In this document: positions 6,027-10,016 of the stretch, one piece after another | Layout: each line of letters begins with the position of its first letter | Position numbering within the stretch: position 1 is the stretch's first letter | DNA from: an uncultured Sphingobacteriaceae bacterium | Lineage (GTDB): Bacteria; Bacteroidota; Bacteroidia; Sphingobacteriales; Sphingobacteriaceae | DNA: 10,016 bases | Assembly: GCA_937875035.1 (NCBI GenBank) | Contig: CALNCF010000421.1 | Span: 1-10,016 of the forward strand | Direction: 5' to 3' | Notes under the pieces: generated by a model | The model's database searches: none | What the model was told of the DNA's origin: nothing | Seen by the model: only the letters and a program-made list of their open reading frames with translations | Translations under genes and position numbers: made by a program

Positions 6027-7817
6027 ATGAAAGAATTACGATCGCTTAACAAGTTCCTGTACAAATACCGTTACCGGATGTTCGTCGGTGTTATTTTTAT
6101 CGCCTTATCCAACTGGTTCGGGATCTTCCCCGCCCAGATCATCCGTGTAGCCTTCAACCTGGTTTCTGAAAACATCACCATTTATGGCATGTACGACGGC
6201 TTCCCGGCGCAAAGCCTGGTGTATGAATTATTCGGTACCGCGGTGCTGCTGTTCGGGCTCATTATTTTTGCCGTAGCCGTTATCAAGGGAGTGTTCATGT
6301 TCTTTATGCGGCAAACCATTATTGTTGTGTCAAGGCTGGTGGAATACGACCTGAAGAACAGCATCTACGCGCATTACCAGGTATTGTCGCTTTCCTTTTA
6401 CCGGCGTAACAATACCGGCGACCTGATGAACCGGGTAACAGAGGATGTAAGCCGTGTGCGGATGTATATCGGCCCGGCCATTATGTACACCCTCAACCTG
6501 GTGGTCCTGTTCGTCCTGGTGATCAGCACCATGATCAGCGTAAACCCTAAGCTTACGCTGTATTCGCTGCTGCCCCTGCCGTTCCTGTTCCTGTCTATTT
6601 ATTATGTGCAGAATATCATCAACCTGAAAAGTGAGAAGATCCAGGAACAGCTTTCGAACCTGTCGACCTTTGTACAGGAGAGCTTCTCCGGCATCCGGGT
6701 ATTAAAGGCTTATGTGAGGGAGAAGAATACCTACGATAAATTCGCCAAAGAATCGGATACGTACCGCGACCGTTCCATGGAGCTGGTGAAGGTGCAGGCC
6801 GTGTTCTTCCCGCTGGTGCTCGTGCTGGTAGGATTGAGCACATTGCTTACCGTATATATAGGCGGTATGGAAGTTATTAAAGGAACGATCAGCGCAGGAA
6901 ATATTGCCGAGTTCATTGTTTACGTAAATATGCTTACCTGGCCGGTGATCTCCGTGGGCTGGGTCACCTCCCTTGTACAGCGCGCCGCGGCATCGCAAAA
7001 AAGGATCAACGAATTTCTCGATACCCAGCCCGAGATCCAGTCGCCGGATGTGCCGGCCAAAGAGATCAAGGGTGCGCTGTCCTTTCAGAACGTCAGCTTC
7101 ACGTATCCCGACACCGGCATACAGGCATTGAACCAGGTTTCTTTTGAGATCAGGCAGGGACAGTCGCTCGCCATTATCGGCCGTACGGGCTCAGGCAAAT
7201 CGACTATTGCCAACCTCATTACCCGGATGTATGATGTAGACCAGGGCCGGATCAGCATAGACGGGGAAGACATCCGTACACTGAACCTCAGCTCGCTGCG
7301 CAGGCAGATCGGCTTTGTTCCCCAGGAAGTATTTCTCTTCTCCGACAGCATTGAGAACAATATCGCGTTCGGCCTGGACACCTTTACCCGTGAAGAAGTG
7401 GAGGCAGCAGCCCGCAAGGCGGTGGTCTACGAGAACATCATGGCTTTTCCCGATGGCTTTGATACGCGTGTAGGGGAACGCGGCATTACCCTTTCGGGCG
7501 GACAGAAGCAACGTGTTTCCATTGCCCGGGCCATTGCCAAGCAACCGAAGATCCTGCTGTTCGACGATGCCTTATCGGCCGTAGATACCAGGACGGAAGA
7601 AGAGATCCTGCACCATCTCGCCTCCGTAATGCGCGACCGTACCACGATCATTATCAGTCACCGGGTTTCCACTGTAAAAAATGCAGACATGATCCTGATG
7701 ATGGATCAGGGACGCATCATTGAAAGTGGTACACATGAAAGTCTGATCCAGGCCGGGGGCTCTTATTTTGATCTTTACGAGAAACAACTCATGGAAGAAG
7801 AAAATGTAGTTGAATAA
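6027..7817 (+). CDS. ABC exporter half-transporter (MdlA/MsbA-like), membrane + ATPase domains
   Basis: A 596-residue type IV (ABCB-like) exporter half. Residues 1 to about 320 form the six-helix transmembrane domain, with hydrophobic segments around 18-35, 65-95, 150-195 and 255-300, and the coupling phrase SLSFYRRNNTGDLMNRVTEDV. Residues about 340-590 form the ATPase: Walker A GRTGSGKS (385-392), Q-loop Gln433, signature LSGGQ (489-493), Walker B ILLFDD (509-514), D-loop SAVD and switch His545. The residue after the Walker B aspartate is Asp514 rather than the usual catalytic Glu. This is typical of the MdlA-like partner in heterodimeric exporters, where that site hydrolyses ATP poorly. No partner half is adjacent, so the partner, if any, is elsewhere or the protein is a homodimer. 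The substrate cannot be read from sequence; lipids and drugs are common in the family. Transcribed alone from a nearby promoter. Confidence 0.93.
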   Translation: MKELRSLNKFLYKYRYRMFVGVIFIALSNWFGIFPAQIIRVAFNLVSENITIYGMYDGFPAQSLVYELFGTAVLLFGLIIFAVAVIKGVFMFFMRQTIIVVSRLVEYDLKNSIYAHYQVLSLSFYRRNNTGDLMNRVTEDVSRVRMYIGPAIMYTLNLVVLFVLVISTMISVNPKLTLYSLLPLPFLFLSIYYVQNIINLKSEKIQEQLSNLSTFVQESFSGIRVLKAYVREKNTYDKFAKESDTYRDRSMELVKVQAVFFPLVLVLVGLSTLLTVYIGGMEVIKGTISAGNIAEFIVYVNMLTWPVISVGWVTSLVQRAAASQKRINEFLDTQPEIQSPDVPAKEIKGALSFQNVSFTYPDTGIQALNQVSFEIRQGQSLAIIGRTGSGKSTIANLITRMYDVDQGRISIDGEDIRTLNLSSLRRQIGFVPQEVFLFSDSIENNIAFGLDTFTREEVEAAARKAVVYENIMAFPDGFDTRVGERGITLSGGQKQRVSIARAIAKQPKILLFDDALSAVDTRTEEEILHHLASVMRDRTTIIISHRVSTVKNADMILMMDQGRIIESGTHESLIQAGGSYFDLYEKQLMEEENVVE

Positions 7818-7881
7818 GCATGATCGCTGGTAATGATGCGGTTAGGCCTCGTTTTTAAATTCAGGAAGGGGGAAAAATCCG

Positions 7882-7914
7882 TTTGGAACTTTGAAAATTA
7901 ATCTTTTATATTTA
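7882..7914 (+). promoter_or_regulatory. Probable promoter of PUR-like gene
   Basis: TATATTTA (7907-7914) is a seven-of-eight match to TAnnTTTG, and TTTG (7882-7885) lies 21 nt upstream. The leader to the ATG at 7947 would be about 25-28 nt and A-rich, with no Shine-Dalgarno motif. No convincing terminator for the ABC gene was found between 7818 and this element. Confidence 0.5.
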
Positions 7915-7946
7915 CGACGGATTCATTAAAACAATTAAACATTGAC

Positions 7947-8273
7947 ATGGGAGAATTTGAAAACAAAGACAGAGAAGAGGTTTTTTCTAAGAAAGTCAGA
8001 GCCGGAAAAAGGACTTACTTTTTCGATGTAAAATCGACCCGTTCGGGCGATTATTATGTTACGATCACAGAAAGTAAGAAGCGTATGGAAGATGGCGTGT
8101 TTGTGAAGCACAAGATTTTCCTCTACAAAGAGGATTTTGAGAAGTTCAGCGAAGGATTAAATGAAACGGTTGAATATATCAAATCAAACCAGGAAGTAGT
8201 TGAACGTAAATACGAAGATTTCAACGGCGGTACATCCTCCATCTCTTCTCCCGATATCGATTTCGAAATCTAA
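7947..8273 (+). CDS. PUR-alpha-like nucleic-acid-binding protein (DUF3276)
   Basis: A 108-residue protein with a single PUR repeat. The domain spans about residues 10-82, with EEVFSKKVRAGKRTYFFDVK as the first strands, GDYYVTITESKKR as the next, and FVKHKIFLYKEDFEKFSEGL leading into the C-terminal helix. The tail (about 83-108) is acidic and Ser/Gly-rich and is probably disordered. Bacterial PUR-like proteins of this size (DUF3276) are common in Bacteroidota and spirochaetes. The Borrelia member is a dimer that binds DNA and RNA, so a dimeric RNA- or DNA-binding regulator is the likely role here, with no target visible. It has its own promoter and a strong terminator 18 bases past the stop, so it is monocistronic. 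Confidence 0.92.
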   Translation: MGEFENKDREEVFSKKVRAGKRTYFFDVKSTRSGDYYVTITESKKRMEDGVFVKHKIFLYKEDFEKFSEGLNETVEYIKSNQEVVERKYEDFNGGTSSISSPDIDFEI

Positions 8274-8291
8274 ACCCGGAGAAGAATATAT

Positions 8292-8327
8292 AAAAAAGCC
8301 CTGTATCCAAACGATCAGGGCTTTTTT
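8292..8327. terminator. Bidirectional terminator between PUR-like and DUF5362 genes
   Basis: A 12-bp inverted repeat pairs AAAAAAGCCCTG (8292-8303) with CAGGGCTTTTTT (8316-8327) around a 12-base loop. Six T end the hairpin on each strand, so it can stop the plus-strand PUR-like gene and the convergent minus-strand DUF5362 gene, whose stop is at 8344. Confidence 0.9.
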
Positions 8328-8343
8328 ATGCGGCAAGGTTTCG

Positions 8344-8796
8344 TTACCTCCCCATGGCCACCAGCACCGCAGCGATCATCGCCAGCAGGTAAACAGCGAT
8401 TACCACAATGATCAGTATCCCCGAATACTTAAAGAATGATTTCAGGTTGGCAAGGGATCGTGTCAGGTCTTCCTGCGACTGATCCTGGATGGAGGACCTC
8501 ATCCGGTTTCCAAACCTCAGCAGGTATAAGGCAGGAAAAAAGTAGACCAAAGCCATGACCAGGTAGATCAGTGTGAACAGGAAAGAAGGTATCCCGGCCA
8601 TCTTCATATTGGCGCTCATGACGGAGCCCATGAACAGCCCCACAATAACCAGGAAGCCACAGGCTATAAAGCCGGTAATGGACAGGAAAATAGCCCATGA
8701 ACCTGCCGTATACAGGTAACGCTTGATCTCTGTCGTAACGGTAAGCTCCTCCCGGTGGATCTCCGGAGGGCTGAAAGTGTTTTCGGTTTCTTCCAT
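8344..8796 (-). CDS. DUF5362-family three-helix membrane protein
   Basis: A 150-residue integral membrane protein with no assigned function. A soluble, acidic N-terminus (residues 1-28) is followed by three hydrophobic segments at about 34-56 (WAIFLSITGFIACGFLVIVG), 72-93 (FLFTLIYLVMALVYFFPALY) and 126-148. Between helices two and three lies an amphipathic, charged stretch with RFGNRMRSSIQDQSQEDL and LANLKSFFKYSG. The FFPALYLLRF and LKSFFKYSGIL phrases resemble DUF5362 proteins of Bacteroidota. The frame is open to 8877, but its promoter-like element lies at 8825-8832, so I start at ATG 8796. It is convergent with the PUR-like gene and divergent from the agmatinase-family gene, so it is probably monocistronic. 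Confidence 0.83.
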   Translation of the reverse strand: MEETENTFSPPEIHREELTVTTEIKRYLYTAGSWAIFLSITGFIACGFLVIVGLFMGSVMSANMKMAGIPSFLFTLIYLVMALVYFFPALYLLRFGNRMRSSIQDQSQEDLTRSLANLKSFFKYSGILIIVVIAVYLLAMIAAVLVAMGR

Positions 8797-8824
8797 AAAA
8801 ATGAGTTTAATCAGGGTTATACAA

Positions 8825-8855
8825 TAAAAGTATGCATTTAGCCCGGAAGCGGCAA
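8825..8855 (-). promoter_or_regulatory. Probable promoter of DUF5362 gene
   Basis: On the minus strand TACTTTTA (8832-8825) is a seven-of-eight match to TAnnTTTG, and TTG (8855-8853) lies exactly 20 nt upstream. The leader to the ATG at 8796 would be about 22 nt. It faces away from the agmatinase-family promoter about 90 bases off. Confidence 0.5.
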
Positions 8856-8915
8856 CAGGCCGGAGCCGCCGCTTCATTCACCGCGAAAAGCTTAGCTGAA
8901 TACCGCGATAAAAAT

Positions 8916-8923
8916 TATCTTTG
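8916..8923 (+). promoter_or_regulatory. Probable -7 element of agmatinase-family gene
   Basis: TATCTTTG matches TAnnTTTG, 22 bases before the ATG at 8946. The corresponding -33 position holds only a weak TTAG (8892-8895). Its place inside the upstream open frame supports starting translation at 8946 instead of 8832. Confidence 0.55.
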
Positions 8924-8945
8924 CGGAAAATTTGAATTGAATATC

Positions 8946-9836
8946 ATGATTGTATCAGGCACCGAAGAAAACTTCCTGGGAATAGAAGAGGCTGAATTAT
9001 ACGCATACGAGAACGCACGTTTCGTGATCCAGTCTGCACCCTACGAGCATACCTCCTCTTACCTGGAAGGCTCTAAGCATGGCCCTGCCGCCATTATCAA
9101 CGCTTCACATTATGTAGAGTTCTATGATGAGGAGCTCGACCAGGAAACCCTCCGCATCGCCCCGGTGGCTACCCTGAAGCCCATCGATTTCGGGAACAAG
9201 GTAGATGCCGATGCCATTGCGCTGATCGAAGAAGAAACCGGCAAGCTCCTGGATGATGGGAAATTCGTGGTTTCCTTCGGCGCCGAGCATACCGTAACCT
9301 ACGGCTTCGTGAAAGCCTTTGCCAGGAAATTCGACCAACTGACCGTACTACAGATCGATGCGCACTCCGACCTGCGCGAATCCTATCATAACAACCCTTA
9401 CTCGCATGCATCGGTGATGGCTCGTGTAAAAGACATGGGAATCAATTTATGCCAGGCGGGGATCCGTGCACAATGCATTGAAGAAGCCGAAGAGATTAAA
9501 CGCAACCCGAAGATCCATACCTATTACGCGCACCAGATCCGCAATAATTCCAACTGGATCCGGGAGATCGTGGACGATATGACCGAAAACGTATACATTA
9601 CCATTGATGCCGACGGGTTCGACCCAAGCATTATGCCGGCCGTAGGTACCGCCGAGCCAAACGGCTTGTTCTGGAACGAAACGCTCGACCTGCTGAGAGA
9701 AACCTGTAAGCACAGGAACGTAGTAGGCTTCGATATCGTGGAATGCGCACCGATGGAAGGTACGATCCTTTCCGAATACACCCTGGCGAAACTGGCATAC
9801 CGCATTATGGGTTATATTACCGCGTTCTCCAAATAA
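8946..9836 (+). CDS. speB: Agmatinase/arginase-family ureohydrolase
   Basis: A 296-residue enzyme of the ureohydrolase superfamily, which splits guanidino compounds to urea and an amine with a binuclear manganese centre. All six expected metal ligands are visible: His115 in FGAEHT, Asp138, His140 and Asp142 in DAHSD, and Asp221 and Asp223 in DADGFDPS. The following IMPAVGTAEPNG and the late FDIVECAP block are also characteristic. Length fits agmatinases (about 290-310 aa). Agmatine to putrescine is the likely reaction, but formiminoglutamate, guanidinobutyrate or other guanidines cannot be excluded from sequence, and no arginine decarboxylase or other polyamine gene is in the window. The frame is open from 8832, but those codons contain the promoter element and lack family similarity. 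It is followed 33 bases later by an AI-2E-family gene with no terminator between. Confidence 0.87.
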   Translation: MIVSGTEENFLGIEEAELYAYENARFVIQSAPYEHTSSYLEGSKHGPAAIINASHYVEFYDEELDQETLRIAPVATLKPIDFGNKVDADAIALIEEETGKLLDDGKFVVSFGAEHTVTYGFVKAFARKFDQLTVLQIDAHSDLRESYHNNPYSHASVMARVKDMGINLCQAGIRAQCIEEAEEIKRNPKIHTYYAHQIRNNSNWIREIVDDMTENVYITIDADGFDPSIMPAVGTAEPNGLFWNETLDLLRETCKHRNVVGFDIVECAPMEGTILSEYTLAKLAYRIMGYITAFSK

Positions 9837-9869
9837 ACTGAACAGAATCCAGGTCTTAAAAAACAACCG

Positions 9870-10016
9870 ATGATAGCAAAGAAACACCCTGTTTGGATCA
9901 TTACGATCGGACTGGTTACCGGGTTCCTGATCTGGTATTTCCGGGTGATCCTGCTATACCTGTTCTTCGCGCTCTGTCTTTCTTTCGTGCTCGACCCTTT
10001 GGTCGATTTCCTGGCG
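9870..10016 (+). CDS. AI-2E family transporter, N-terminal part only
   Basis: The first 49 codons of a gene that continues past the window. The peptide opens MIAKKHPVWIITIGLVTGF, with one long hydrophobic segment (about residues 8-41), then FVLDPLVDFLA. The 'LDPLVDFL' phrase after the first helices is typical of AI-2E-family (PerM/YdiK-like) multi-pass membrane proteins. Members include the proposed AI-2 exporter TqsA and sodium/proton antiporters, so the name should not be read as evidence of quorum sensing. The ATG at 9870 follows an A-rich stretch and lies 33 bases after the agmatinase-family stop, which suggests cotranscription. With only the start visible, the family call is moderate. 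Confidence 0.7.
   Translation, partial: MIAKKHPVWIITIGLVTGFLIWYFRVILLYLFFALCLSFVLDPLVDFLA

Noticed and set aside
7818..7881. Weak inverted repeat after the ABC exporter (GCAT...ATGC)
   Set aside because: The stem is short with a mismatch and there is no T-run directly after it, so I do not call a terminator.
8797..8877. 27-residue extension of the DUF5362 gene
   Set aside because: It spans the probable promoter at 8825-8855; ATG 8796 gives a normal N-terminus.
8832..8945. 38-residue N-terminal extension of the agmatinase-family gene
   Set aside because: It contains the TATCTTTG promoter element and has no similarity to the family; ATG 8946 fits better.

Overview
The window looks like ordinary chromosome from a member of the Bacteroidota, probably near the Chitinophaga group (inference). 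The evidence is the gene order nusB, DUF1573, yajC, ybbR, coaE, the lineage-typical small families DUF5522, DUF3276 (PUR-like) and DUF5362, and the enlarged NusB. Several promoters fit the Bacteroidota consensus TAnnTTTG, some with a TTG or TTTG element about 20 nt upstream. Start codons are preceded by A/T-rich sequence rather than Shine-Dalgarno motifs. No phage, insertion sequence, CRISPR array, tRNA or rRNA is visible, and base composition looks even throughout.

Bases 72-5779 all read on the minus strand. In transcription order they are leucine dehydrogenase (5779-4694), a terminator, nusB, a DUF1573 lipoprotein and yajC, a second terminator that overlaps a promoter, then ybbR, coaE, an MBL-fold nuclease-like protein and a 56-residue cysteine-rich DUF5522 protein. 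The last three genes are packed with gaps or overlaps of a few bases. This block covers branched-chain amino acid catabolism, rRNA antitermination, the Sec translocon accessory subunit, a membrane-anchored YbbR protein and the last step of CoA synthesis.

A 247-bp divergent region (5780-6026) separates it from a plus-strand half-size ABC exporter (6027-7817). A single-repeat PUR-like nucleic-acid-binding protein (7947-8273) follows and ends at a bidirectional terminator shared with a convergent three-helix DUF5362 membrane protein (8344-8796, minus). A second divergent promoter region (8797-8945) leads to an agmatinase/arginase-family enzyme (8946-9836). After it comes the first 49 codons of an AI-2E-family membrane protein, which runs off the window.

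I do not see a previously undescribed system. The points most worth a second look are the terminator/promoter overlap ahead of a ybbR that lacks an ATG start, the short DUF5522 gene, the MBL protein of the ligase-associated exonuclease type lying in a coaE operon, and the degenerate catalytic site of the ABC exporter.
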